From NCBI RefSeq assembly GCF_029674545.1, contig NZ_CP121354.1, positions 1,426,001 to 1,490,000 on the forward strand: a stretch of DNA of 64,000 nt. Direction: 5' to 3'. Within the stretch, counting starts at the first letter, position 1. Each line of letters begins with the position of its first letter. Under the pieces are notes generated by a model that saw only the letters and a list, made by a program, of their open reading frames with translations, ran no database searches and was not told where the DNA came from. Shown here in pieces: positions 8,523 through 16,373 of this stretch. The DNA comes from Mesorhizobium sp. WSM4904. GTDB taxonomy: Bacteria > Pseudomonadota > Alphaproteobacteria > Rhizobiales > Rhizobiaceae. Both the position numbers and the translations under genes were made by a program.

Positions 8523-9929
8523 ATGCGCTTGAGCAATCTGGGAACCGAGCAACTCCGGGAGAAGGATAGAAGCTTCGTCTTCCATCCTTCTACGCATCTG
8601 GCCAAGCACAGCCGAGGCGAAACGCCAAATAGGATTATGGCCGGTGCGGAAGGCGTCTATATCTGGGACACCGAAGGCCGAAGGAGCCTCGACGGTTTCG
8701 GAGGACTCTACTGCGTCAACATGGGATATGGATGCACGGAGATCGCCGAGGCCATTGCCAGGCAAGCACACGAATTGCCGTTCGCGCACGTCTATGCCAG
8801 CCAAGGTACGGAGCCGGTCGCCCTGTTGGCAGAGGCCGTGGTCGAGTATTTCGGTCAGAACATGCGAAGGGTCTATTTCGGCCTCTCCGGTTCCGATGCC
8901 AACGAAACCAACATCAAGCTGGTCTGGTACTATAATAACATTCTTGGCCGGCCCGAAAAGAAAAAGATCATCTCGCGAAATCGCGGCTATCACGGGTCTG
9001 GATTGGTCACGGGTAGCCTAACTGGCCTTCCCTTCTTTCACAATTTCTTCGACCTGCCTCTGGATTTGGTGCGCCATACAACCACGCCGCACTATTACCG
9101 CCAGGCGCGTGTCGAGGAGAGCGAGGAAGCGTTCTCCCGGCGCTGTGCCGATGAGCTTGAAGCCTTGATCCTGGCCGAAGGACCGGAAACGGTTGCAGCT
9201 TTTATCGGAGAGCCGGTACTTGGGACAGGAGGTATTGTGCCGCCCCCCAAAGGGTACTGGACGTCCATTCAAGCGGTGCTCGACAAATACGATATCCTTC
9301 TAATCGCGGATGAAGTGGTCTGTGGCTTCGCGCGAACCGGCGAGAAGTTCGGTTCCCACCTGTATAACATGCGTCCGGATTTCGTGACCATCGCAAAGGG
9401 TTTGAGTTCCGCCTACCTCCCCATCTCCGGGTCAATCATTGGCGACCGTGTCTGGTCGGTTTTGGAACAAGGAACTGAGAAGCACGGCGCACTCGGCCAC
9501 GGCTGGACATATTCGGGGCACACGCTTTGTGCCGCAGCCGCGCTCGCCAATATTCGACTGCTTAAAGAAAAAAATATTCTGGAGCATGTCCGCGATGTTG
9601 GACCGTATTGGCAAGACCGGATGAAGGCCGAGCTGGCGGGACATCCCATCGTTGGTGAAGTTCGCGGAGTGGGTATCCTGTCGGCCGTAGAGATGATGCG
9701 GGACCCAAAACAAAGGATACCATTCGAACCCGACCTTCAGGTCGGGGTGCGCACTGCAGCTGCTCTGTTTGAGAATGGTGTCATCGGACGGGCCATGCCG
9801 CATGGCGACATCCTCGGTTATGCCCCCCCCCTGATCATTACCCGAAAAGAGATCGACATCATTGTCGACGCGACGGTAAAGTCGGTCGATACCACCTATC
9901 GCGCGCTGAAGGCCGAGGGTGCCGTATGA
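8523..9929 (+). CDS. class III PLP-dependent aminotransferase
   Basis: A 468-residue cytoplasmic aminotransferase of the omega-amino-acid/pyruvate type, moving an amino group from an omega-amino compound to a keto acid. The PLP-binding aspartate is D263 in LLIADEVVCGFARTG and the Schiff-base lysine is K292 in FVTIAKGLSSAYLP; GLSGSDANETNIKL and GYHGSG line the cofactor site. The start at 8523 is supported by the GAGGAGAGG ribosome site; an upstream in-frame ATG at 8466 lacks one. A decayed copy of its leader lies at 4710-4940 and a different class III relic at 18565. The substrate could be GABA, beta-alanine or a diamine; this is not resolved. A rho-independent terminator follows. Confidence 0.9.
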   Translation: MRLSNLGTEQLREKDRSFVFHPSTHLAKHSRGETPNRIMAGAEGVYIWDTEGRRSLDGFGGLYCVNMGYGCTEIAEAIARQAHELPFAHVYASQGTEPVALLAEAVVEYFGQNMRRVYFGLSGSDANETNIKLVWYYNNILGRPEKKKIISRNRGYHGSGLVTGSLTGLPFFHNFFDLPLDLVRHTTTPHYYRQARVEESEEAFSRRCADELEALILAEGPETVAAFIGEPVLGTGGIVPPPKGYWTSIQAVLDKYDILLIADEVVCGFARTGEKFGSHLYNMRPDFVTIAKGLSSAYLPISGSIIGDRVWSVLEQGTEKHGALGHGWTYSGHTLCAAAALANIRLLKEKNILEHVRDVGPYWQDRMKAELAGHPIVGEVRGVGILSAVEMMRDPKQRIPFEPDLQVGVRTAAALFENGVIGRAMPHGDILGYAPPLIITRKEIDIIVDATVKSVDTTYRALKAEGAV

Positions 9930-10121
9930 TTTTGCGATCGCGAAGGAGCGAGTCCGGAGGCAGGCATGTCCCTGCGCGCTACTGCGCCGAGCAGACCCAA
10001 AACTGTTGAATTCCAGATATCTGATCTTGAGCATGCTCCGGGCTATTTCAGTCACGATTTGTAACCGAATCAGTTCTGCCGCCGCTGTCCTGTTGCCCAA
10101 CGACCAGGACCTCTGTGCGGC

Positions 10122-10164
10122 GCGCCCTGCGGGTGTACCTCCCCGCCGGCAGGGCGCCCTTTTT
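10122..10164 (+). terminator. rho-independent terminator after the aminotransferase
   Basis: GCGCCCTGC at 10122-10130 pairs exactly with GCAGGGCGC at 10149-10157, followed by CCTTTTT. It lies about 190 bases after the aminotransferase stop. Confidence 0.75.
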
Positions 10165-10183
10165 GACCCACGTAATCAGTATC

Positions 10184-10286
10184 ATTATGGCCCGTGCGGG
10201 ATCGAGGGTCTGGTAAAGGTCATCTGCACGTTCCGATGCAGATTGAGCTTAGACGTGCCCTTTACATCATTGCAGCGGGCCATAAT
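10184..10286. repeat. three nested inverted repeats, possible structured RNA or small palindromic element
   Basis: Three perfect pairs of arms are nested around one centre: ATTATGGCCCG (10184-10194) with CGGGCCATAAT (10276-10286), GTAAAGG (10213-10219) with CCTTTAC (10259-10265), and ATCTGCA (10222-10228) with TGCAGAT (10237-10243). No T-run follows, so it is not a plain terminator. No protein is encoded. It lies about 510 bases before the LuxR-type gene. Confidence 0.6.
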
Positions 10287-10799
10287 CATTGCGGTGAATT
10301 TTATCACGTCAGGTATATAGAAGGACGATACTCACACGCCACCCCGTTCACAAGGAAAGGCATTTTAATATTGTTGAGACGATTTGCCTATCAAAGAAAA
10401 GAAAGCATCGCAACACTTCTTTGCGGATCACGGCGCCCCGGGTGGGGGATGAGCGGCTATCCGAATTGTTATGCTAATGCCGACCCAAATTCCTGCAAAA
10501 GCTGGGGTCAATGATGGCTTTTGGTCAGCGCAGGATGATTTCTCCTGATTTGGTCGGTGCAGGGGCGGTCATGATTTAATGCATGGAGATTCTCTGATTG
10601 AGCTGTTGAGATCATGAGGCGTCTGCCAGACGCCCATCGGGTGAGCCCAGCATGATTGGGATGACCGACGAAGATCGAAAGTGTGGCAGCATTCTGGAGC
10701 CCGGTCAGCCCAGCGACGCCCGCGAATTCAATCACGTTTGTCGGGACATACACGACGCAGCCGGAAGGCGTGCAGAAAGAGGAAGAATCGAGCGCGACG
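10287..10799. other. leader region of the LuxR-type gene, no gene seen
   Basis: No convincing coding frame on either strand. The open reading upstream of 10800 in frame with the LuxR gene has no family resemblance and is treated as non-coding. Confidence 0.45.
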
Positions 10800-11537
10800 A
10801 TGACGAGGCACATGCCACTTGTTTTCGAGACATTCCTTGAAAGACTGTCACAGAGTATCGATGAGGCAGATTTCCGGGATGCCATGGCTGAGGCGGCCGG
10901 ACGACTTGACCTAATCTTCTTTGCCTACCTCTCCTTGCCAGCACGGCCTTCCGGCAAACCGAGGTTAATTTCAAACTATCCACCCCGCTGGACCAGACAG
11001 TATCTGGAAAATCAGTATGAGAAACTCGATCCTGTGGTCTTGCGTGCTCGAAATGGCGGCTGCCCGTTTCACTGGGGATCGAATTTGGGAGGCGATAAAA
11101 TGTCGCCGGCTCAACAGCAGCTATTCGATGAGGCGGCTCAATTCAGCATCTGCTGCGGTTTGACGATCCCAATTGTCGATCTCCGCGGCCGCATCGCTGC
11201 GGTTACTTTTGCCGCCGATGAGCCTCGTCCAGTATTTCTTCGGGTCGCTGAGCGGTACGAACAAGCTCTTCAACTGATGGCGGCCTGCTTTCATCGTTGC
11301 GTTCGCCGCAAATTGCCGAGCGATCGAACAGTGGATGGGGTTTCGCTGACATCCCGCGAATATGAGTGCCTGAGGTGGGCAGCGCGGGGTAATTCAGCCT
11401 GGGTGACCGGCCGCATCTTGGGTATCAAGCCACGCACGATCGCTTTTCATTTGGACAATGCCAAGAAGAAGCTAGGCGTGCGAACCCAAAATCAGGCTAT
11501 AGCCCTTTTGGGGTCCGAAGGGTCCTCAATTGTCTGA
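10800..11537 (+). CDS. LuxR-type quorum-sensing regulator without adjacent synthase
   Basis: A 245-residue regulator with an autoinducer-binding domain and a C-terminal LuxR helix-turn-helix. Ligand-pocket positions of the TraR/LuxR family are present: W64, Y68, D77-P78 and W92. The DNA-binding part reads LTSREYECLRWAARGNSAW then TGRILGIKPRTIAFHLDNAKKKLGV. The ATG at 10800 is chosen because homology begins there; the frame is open to 10683 upstream. No luxI-like gene is in the window. QseM/QseC-like genes lie 2 kb away, so it may be a TraR-like partner of that circuit, but an unrelated LuxR solo is possible. Confidence 0.85.
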   Translation: MTRHMPLVFETFLERLSQSIDEADFRDAMAEAAGRLDLIFFAYLSLPARPSGKPRLISNYPPRWTRQYLENQYEKLDPVVLRARNGGCPFHWGSNLGGDKMSPAQQQLFDEAAQFSICCGLTIPIVDLRGRIAAVTFAADEPRPVFLRVAERYEQALQLMAACFHRCVRRKLPSDRTVDGVSLTSREYECLRWAARGNSAWVTGRILGIKPRTIAFHLDNAKKKLGVRTQNQAIALLGSEGSSIV

Positions 11538-11712
11538 GAAGCTTTTTGATCCCCTTGTGCTCGGGCCATTCGATCGCGCGCTTTGTATCGAGCGTTGACT
11601 GGATGCCGAGATCTTCTGTTCCGCCGGCTCGGGCGATGCAGCCGTATTCTTCCAGTCCGCGCCGGTGATCATAGTCTATGGGTGCTCGAGCGGGTGTGTC
11701 GTCGCTGACGAG

Positions 11713-12669
11713 CTAGTTGTGGAGCCTCAACAGGTTGTCCTCGGTTAGAGCGAGGCGACTGATAGGTGTTTTGGACTTTAGGCTCCCGTGGGGACGGTGC
11801 CAATTGTATCTGTGCAGCCAGACCGGCAACTCTGCGGCGCGGTGATCTGAAGTCGGATAAGCGATGGCATAAGCCCATTCGCGCAGTGCTGTCTGGATGA
11901 AGCGCTCGGCCTTGCCATTGGTCTTGGGTGTATAGGGTCTTGTCCTGACGTGCTTGAGGCCGAGATCGCGGCAGGCCTTGGCGAAGGCCTTTGATCTGTA
12001 GCAGGAGCCGTTGTCGGTCATGACGCGGGCTATCGTGACGCCGAGGCTGGCGTAGTAGGCCACCGCCGCCTTGAGGAAGGCGATGGCGCTTTCTTTTTTC
12101 TCGTCGGGCAGGATCTGCGAGAAGGCGATGCGGGAGGCGTCGTCGATGCAGACATGGACGAACTCCCAACTGCTGCCGCGCGAGCTGGCATTGCCGGTGC
12201 GCTTGCCGGTAATGCGATGACCGATGCGCTCGAAACGACCGAGCTTCTTGATATCGATATGGATCATCTCGCCAGGATGCTCGCGCTCGTAGCGTCGGAT
12301 CGGCTCGGCCGGTTCGATATCCCGCAACCGCGACAGTCCGGCACGCTTGAGAACCCGGCTAACGGTGGCGGGCGAGACGCCGACCTCATGGGCGATGTGC
12401 TTGCCGGTCCAACGTTGCCGCCGCAGCGCCATGATGCGCTCGGCGATCAACGCAGCGGTGGCCTGCGGCATATTGGCGGGCCGCGAGGAACGGTCGATCA
12501 TGCCGGCCCGCCCTTCGGACTTGTAGCGCTCGACCCAGCGCGCCACGATCTTGGCCGACACGCCGTAGACACGCGCCGCATGGGCTTTGGAGAAAGCGCC
12601 TTCTATCACCGACAGCGCCATCTCCTCTCGACGCAGCGGTGTGAGACGGGCATTCTTATGGATGTTCAT
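11713..12669 (-). CDS. IS481-family transposase
   Basis: A 318-residue DDE transposase. N-terminal helix-turn-helix domains (LTPLRREEMALSVIEG and the stretch around VARWVERYKSEGRAGMIDRSSRP) precede the catalytic core with D in EMIHIDIKKLGRF, D in VMTDNGSCYRS and E in NGKAERFIQT. The ATG at 12669 is preferred; the open frame runs to 12735 through the right end of the element. The TAG stop is read at 11713-11715, inside the duplicated target CTAG rather than inside the element. The gene looks intact and the element may be active. Confidence 0.92.
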   Translation of the reverse strand: MNIHKNARLTPLRREEMALSVIEGAFSKAHAARVYGVSAKIVARWVERYKSEGRAGMIDRSSRPANMPQATAALIAERIMALRRQRWTGKHIAHEVGVSPATVSRVLKRAGLSRLRDIEPAEPIRRYEREHPGEMIHIDIKKLGRFERIGHRITGKRTGNASSRGSSWEFVHVCIDDASRIAFSQILPDEKKESAIAFLKAAVAYYASLGVTIARVMTDNGSCYRSKAFAKACRDLGLKHVRTRPYTPKTNGKAERFIQTALREWAYAIAYPTSDHRAAELPVWLHRYNWHRPHGSLKSKTPISRLALTEDNLLRLHN

Positions 12670-12752
12670 TCGGACCCTCCGGTGAGTGCTGAAGCTTGGT
12701 AACTCCAGTCTCCCCGGTCCGGTCCGAATGGACAACCTCCCGAAAGCTCACA
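11718..12752 (-). mobile_element. intact IS481-family insertion sequence
   Basis: The element is 1035 bases, with imperfect ends TGTGGAGC... and TGTGAGCTTTCGGGAGG..., both leading into GGTTGTCC. It is flanked by a 6-base target duplication GCTAGT at 11712-11717 and 12753-12758, matching the NCTAGN target known for IS481. It carries one transposase gene. A solo copy of one end is at about 13937-13970. Confidence 0.85.
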
Positions 12753-12758
12753 GCTAGT

Positions 12759-13107
12759 CGTGCGGTTATATAGTTTCCGAGGATGGCCCGCTTGCATACC
12801 TGCCTGCCGGTAATCTCTAACCCTTGACTTAGGGCGATGGCTATCGGTTATGCGGCTTGAAAGCGAAGAGGTGGACCCTTCGTCGAGCGCCGGTACGATA
12901 TGGAGTGCTGCTCCGGGCTAATACCCATCCAGACAGAGCGGAACCTTCTATCACGTCAGACGCTCGGACAGTTGCCAAACCCCGATTTCCTGGGAACTGA
13001 ATTGTGCTCGCCACCGGGTCCATTTTGCCGGCGCGTCTGTGGTGCAGGCCCCGATCAGCCTGACCAATGGCACAGGAACGCTTCTATGACCGAGCACTGC
13101 GAATTTG
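12759..13107. other. stretch without a recognisable gene
   Basis: About 350 bases between the IS481 element and the first qseM-like gene. Nothing protein-like was recognised on either strand. Confidence 0.45.
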
Positions 13108-13389
13108 TCAGCTGGCGAACAATTCCTTGTAGCCGCTCGTCACCATCCAGTTCGCACGGTCGAGATGACTACGAAGCGCCTTCCTGGCGCGCTCCGGTTC
13201 AAGTGCCGGATCAATGCCGAGGATCAGTTGGGCCATTTCCTCTTCGGGCGCCTCATCGGCTGAGGCGTCCAGGAGCCTCATATAGATGGTAAAGTGCGCC
13301 CTGTCGTAGGCGGTAAGACGGTCAGACCAAGGGACTTCGTCGAGCAGTGTTGAGCTTTGAGTCCTATCTGTTCCCGTTGATTGATTCAT
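13108..13389 (-). CDS. qseM: QseM-like DUF2285 small antiactivator, copy 1
   Basis: A 93-residue protein with the DUF2285-type core LTAYDRAHFTIYMRLLDASAD followed by EEEMAQLILGIDP, LRSHLDRANWMVTSGYKELF. In ICEMlSym of Mesorhizobium loti R7A, QseM of this kind binds and blocks the activators TraR and FseA, keeping the island silent. The ATG at 13389 is preferred; the frame is open to 13500. It is divergent from a small XRE gene at 13505 with paired palindromes between them, the arrangement known for qseM/qseC. A second copy is at 14177-14443. Assignment rests on size, domain and context. Confidence 0.75.
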   Translation of the reverse strand: MNQSTGTDRTQSSTLLDEVPWSDRLTAYDRAHFTIYMRLLDASADEAPEEEMAQLILGIDPALEPERARKALRSHLDRANWMVTSGYKELFAS

Positions 13390-13434
13390 GTCTGCCGCGA
13401 ACCTCGCATGTTGATCGCTGGATCCAAGGCAGAA

Positions 13435-13468
13435 TATCCCAAAATGGGATAATCCGAAACGGGGATTA
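13435..13468. promoter_or_regulatory. pair of palindromic operators between qseM-like and qseC-like genes
   Basis: TATCCCAAAATGGGATA (13435-13451) is a palindrome with a 3-base centre. It overlaps by two bases a second, TAATCCGAAACGGGGATTA (13450-13468), with TAATCC/GGATTA arms. They lie between the divergent genes, where QseC-type repressors bind in the known system. Confidence 0.7.
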
Positions 13469-13504
13469 GTCGCTGAGCCGGTCTCTACCTGCCGGTTCAC
13501 CTAA

Positions 13505-13738
13505 ATGCCCAAATCTCTTCGATCTCCCCGCCACCAGCGGTTTCTGGCCCAGTTGATCTCACTGCGCAATGTCAAAGGGCTGACGCAGGCGCAGGTGGCT
13601 GAGAAGCTTGGTCGTCCGCAATCTTTCGTGGCGAAATATGAGGGTGGCGAACGGCGTCTCGATGTCATTGAGTTTCTCGACGTAACTGCGGCCCTCGATG
13701 CTGATCCGTGTGAGATTCTGTTGAGCCTGCGCACGTAG
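13505..13738 (+). CDS. qseC: QseC-like XRE-family DNA-binding protein, copy 1
   Basis: A 77-residue one-domain protein: an XRE helix-turn-helix at about 15-70 (LTQAQVAEKLGRPQSFVAKYEGGERRLDVIEFLDV). In the R7A system QseC is a short XRE repressor of qseM and of itself, acting at paired operators in the shared intergenic space. Here the gene diverges from the DUF2285 gene and two palindromes lie between. The ribosome site before the ATG at 13505 is weak. The symbol is given by context and family. Confidence 0.72.
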   Translation: MPKSLRSPRHQRFLAQLISLRNVKGLTQAQVAEKLGRPQSFVAKYEGGERRLDVIEFLDVTAALDADPCEILLSLRT

Positions 13739-14176
13739 TGGGCGCCCGCGCCCATCACCGCGCGTGCCGTGTGCCGGTGGGTCGAGCCCCGATTTTCTTG
13801 GCTCTGGCGTCTCGACCATTCCGCTGCGCCTCCTAGCGCGTCGTTAGACTCTCGCAATTCGCTCTGTTTTGTGCCTTTCTCAGCAGGTGGCGCCGCATCC
13901 TTCTAGGCCCGCCGCGGCGTCCCGCAACCCTTAGCCAGCTGTGAGCTTTCAGTAGGTTGTCCATCCGGCCCTTCGGATGCGGTGCGGCTCAGACGGCGGA
14001 CCCGTTCCTGTCATGATTCGCCGCCGCACCCATTCCTGGGAAGCAGCCATTGGCGAGCGGAGGACAAAATGATGAGACAGCGAAGCGCTGGGCCATCCGC
14101 GCTGTGGTGATACGTCGATGCATGGCGGTTGCGCGACTTCGTTGCTTGAAGCGAAGCGACCGCACCGCCCATTTCG
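13739..14176. other. stretch with a solo IS481-type end and a repeated 30-base tract
   Basis: No gene recognised. At 13937-13970 the sequence AGCTGTGAGCTTTC...AGGTTGTCCAT matches an end of the IS481 element at 11718-12752, a solo remnant. The tract near 13901-13932 (AGGCCCGCCGCGGC) recurs at about 14950-14984 after the second qseC-like gene, so the whole module was duplicated. Confidence 0.55.
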
Positions 14177-14443
14177 TCAACTGGCGAACAAATCCTTGTA
14201 GCCGCTCGTCACCACCCAGTTTGCACGGTCGAGATGACTGCGAAGAACGTTGCGTGCGCGCTCAGGTTCGCGTGCCGGATCAATGCCGAGGATCACTTTG
14301 GCCATTTCCTCTTCAGTGGCGTTGTCGGCCGAGGCGTCCAGGAGCCTCATATAGGTTGTAAAGTGGTCCTTGTCGTAGGCTGTAATGCGGTCCGACCAGG
14401 GGACCTCGTCGGCGAACGGCGTGTTCGATCTGGGCTGCAACAT
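14177..14443 (-). CDS. QseM-like DUF2285 small antiactivator, copy 2
   Basis: An 88-residue paralogue of the protein at 13108-13389, sharing EVPWSDRITAYDKDHFTTYM, LLDASAD, EEEMAKVILGIDP and LRSHLDRANWVVTSGYKDLFAS. The start at 14443 has a GGAGAT site 12 bases before it. It is divergent from another small XRE gene. The variation between copies is mostly conservative, so both may be functional antiactivators or one may be a decoy left from a second element. Confidence 0.72.
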   Translation of the reverse strand: MLQPRSNTPFADEVPWSDRITAYDKDHFTTYMRLLDASADNATEEEMAKVILGIDPAREPERARNVLRSHLDRANWVVTSGYKDLFAS

Positions 14444-14552
14444 CGCTAATTCTATCTCCGGCCAATGGACCCGCGAAGCCCTGTGCCTGCTAAATGTGGA
14501 TTACATATTATAGTTGATAAACTCAAGCCGCCTGATCCGCTGGCTTGCGTGC

Positions 14553-14771
14553 ATGGATATGCGCAAGTTGGTCGGACGGAATGTGCAGAGGATCAGGCAA
14601 AGGAAGCGCCTGACGCAGGAGCAGCTTGCGGAGATTTCCGGGTTCAGTCAGCAGTACATCAGCGGCTTGGAGAAAGGCCGAAGAAATCCGACAATTATCA
14701 CGATCTATGAACTGGCATTGGCCCTCGGCGTCAGCCACATGGATCTGGTTCGGCCCGACAAACAGGCATGA
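14553..14771 (+). CDS. XRE-family DNA-binding protein beside qseM copy 2
   Basis: A 72-residue helix-turn-helix protein (MDMRKLVGRNVQRIRQRKRL, then TQEQLAEISGFSQQYISGLEKGRRNPT). The ATG at 14553 is used; 14559 is equally possible. It stands in the same relation to the DUF2285 gene as the first pair, but its sequence differs clearly from the 77-residue protein at 13505. No clean palindrome like that at 13435 was found in the spacer, so its operator is probably different. Confidence 0.72.
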   Translation: MDMRKLVGRNVQRIRQRKRLTQEQLAEISGFSQQYISGLEKGRRNPTIITIYELALALGVSHMDLVRPDKQA

Positions 14772-15248
14772 TACACCCGCCCTCCAAGTAGCTGGCCGCC
14801 TGATGGCGCGCGCCGGGTGCTCGTGAACCCAGGCTTTTCTTAGGGTCCCCCGGCAGCCCCTGCCATTTGGCTCGCCCTGGCCCGGCGCACCCTATTGGAC
14901 AGTCGGCCGCTGCGGTTTTTGTCAGCCTTTCCTGGGGCGGTCGGCATTGCCTTTTAGGCCCGCCGCGGCCTCCCGCAACCTTCGCTCTCGCTTCAGGTCC
15001 TTCTCTTGGTTACGATCCTTCGGATGCGGTTCGCCTCTTTCAGCGGGCCTAATCGCTTTCTGCCGCCCACCCCACGGGGACAGCCACGCGAGACTAGTAT
15101 GGAGCGTTGCGGTTAGCGCACGAACAGCAAAGGAACTGAAAAAACAGGCAACTGTCGAAGCATGGCTGAACCAGCCATCGTGTCGGCATCTTGGAGCCGC
15201 GTGTTCGCCTTGAGGCCCTGCCGGTAGGATCCCTGCAGTTGAAGTCAT
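14772..15248. other. stretch without a recognisable gene
   Basis: About 480 bases holding the duplicated AGGCCCGCCGCGGC tract near 14954 but no protein-like frame on either strand. Confidence 0.45.
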
Positions 15249-15264
15249 TGTCGGCATTCTGACA
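15249..15264 (+). promoter_or_regulatory. NifA upstream activator sequence
   Basis: TGTCGGCATTCTGACA fits TGT-N10-ACA exactly and lies 67 bases upstream of the -24/-12 promoter at 15331, a normal distance for NifA activation. Confidence 0.7.
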
Positions 15265-15330
15265 ACAATGGACATGAACCGCCGAACTATCAAGGCGACC
15301 AGGTTGTTGTCTAGCAATGGTTTTCCGAAT

Positions 15331-15345
15331 CGGCACGGCACTTGC
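15331..15345 (+). promoter_or_regulatory. sigma-54 (-24/-12) promoter of exporter/ligase-oxygenase operon
   Basis: CGGCACGGCACTTGC has GG and GC separated by 10 bases and the TTGC box; only the first base departs from TGGCAC-N5-TTGC. It is 84 bases before the exporter start at 15429. Confidence 0.7.
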
Positions 15346-15428
15346 GTTACCAAAAACAAGTACGCCGCGGCACGGATCGCCCAAGAGGCTGAACGACCTG
15401 ATCTGTTTGACCCTCGCAGCAGGGGTGG

Positions 15429-16373
15429 ATGGCTAACACAAAGGAAACTTTGAAGGTGGACGTTTTCGAAAGTTCTCCAATACCTGTCAGGAAAACACGG
15501 ACGCCATCTTTCTCGGTGGATCTAGCCTTGCTGGGAGTCGCATTCGTTTGGGGGGCGAGCTATCCGGTCGGGAAAGGCGCACTGTTCTACGCGCCGGTTT
15601 CGATACTTGTTCTTTATCGCTTCCTGATTACTACGATCATTACGGCAGTGGCTGCAAGACATGAGATCGCATTGGTCTCCTGGGGCGATTTCATCCGCGG
15701 CTTCGCATTGGGAACAATACTTTTTTGCATCTTTATTGCTGAAACTTACGGCGTTGCATCGACAAGCGCAATGAACACGGCCTTGATCATATCGCTTTGT
15801 GTGATTTTCACGCCGAGCATCGACTATGGGCTATCACGGCGACTTCCACCTACGGGCATTTTGGCAAGTGCTGCCATAGCGTGCATCGGTGTCGGCATTC
15901 TCACTGGCGGGATCAGCAGGTTCAGCCCGGGTGACGCGCTTGTCTTGGGGGCCGCGATTCTGCGAGCGGTTATGGTCGTTTCCACCAAACGCCTTCTGGC
16001 CGGCCGGCAGATTTCATCTGCAGCCCTGACGGCCATCCAAGGATCGACGGTGGCAACACTTACTTTCGTTTTGGCCGTCGCTCAGTTCGGAATTTCAGGC
16101 CTTGTTGTGAGGGCCACCCTTCAGTTTTGGGGCGCTGTTGCCTTCCTTGCACTCTTCTGCACCCTCGCTGCATTCTACATTCAAAATGCCGCAGTGAGAA
16201 AATCCACACCGACACGGGTTGGCTTCTTGATGGGAACAGAACCTTTTTTTGGTTTCGTTCTAGCGCACCTTCTTCTGAATGAGCCTTTGACAGTACCGAG
16301 CTTGATAGGCGCAGGCCTCGTCCTCGCTGCGACGTTTGCTGGCATCTGGTTTGAGAGCAGGACATCCAAATGA
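15429..16373 (+). CDS. EamA/DMT-family membrane exporter
   Basis: A 314-residue inner-membrane protein with about ten hydrophobic segments and two EamA halves. The first half begins [20 protein letters not shown] and the second contains [19 protein letters not shown]; the typical end [20 protein letters not shown] is present. DMT family members export amino acids and other small metabolites. The start codon of the next gene overlaps its stop by four bases (ATGA at 16370-16373), which implies co-translation. A NifA/sigma-54 promoter precedes it. The exported compound is probably the product of the following enzyme; that is inference from the coupling. Confidence 0.88.
   Translation: MANTKETLKVDVFESSPIPVRKTRTPSFSVDLALLGVAFVWGASYPVGKGALFYAPVSILVLYRFLITTIITAVAARHEIALVSWGDFIRGFALGTILFCIFIAETYGVASTSAMNTALIISLCVIFTPSIDYGLSRRLPPTGILASAAIACIGVGILTGGISRFSPGDALVLGAAILRAVMVVSTKRLLAGRQISSAALTAIQGSTVATLTFVLAVAQFGISGLVVRATLQFWGAVAFLALFCTLAAFYIQNAAVRKSTPTRVGFLMGTEPFFGFVLAHLLLNEPLTVPSLIGAGLVLAATFAGIWFESRTSK

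Noticed and set aside
10222..10243. ATCTGCA/TGCAGAT as a lux/tra box for the LuxR-type protein
   Set aside because: The centre is 8 bases and the half-sites do not fit known 18-20 base boxes; it is also the core of a larger nested palindrome about 560 bases from the gene.
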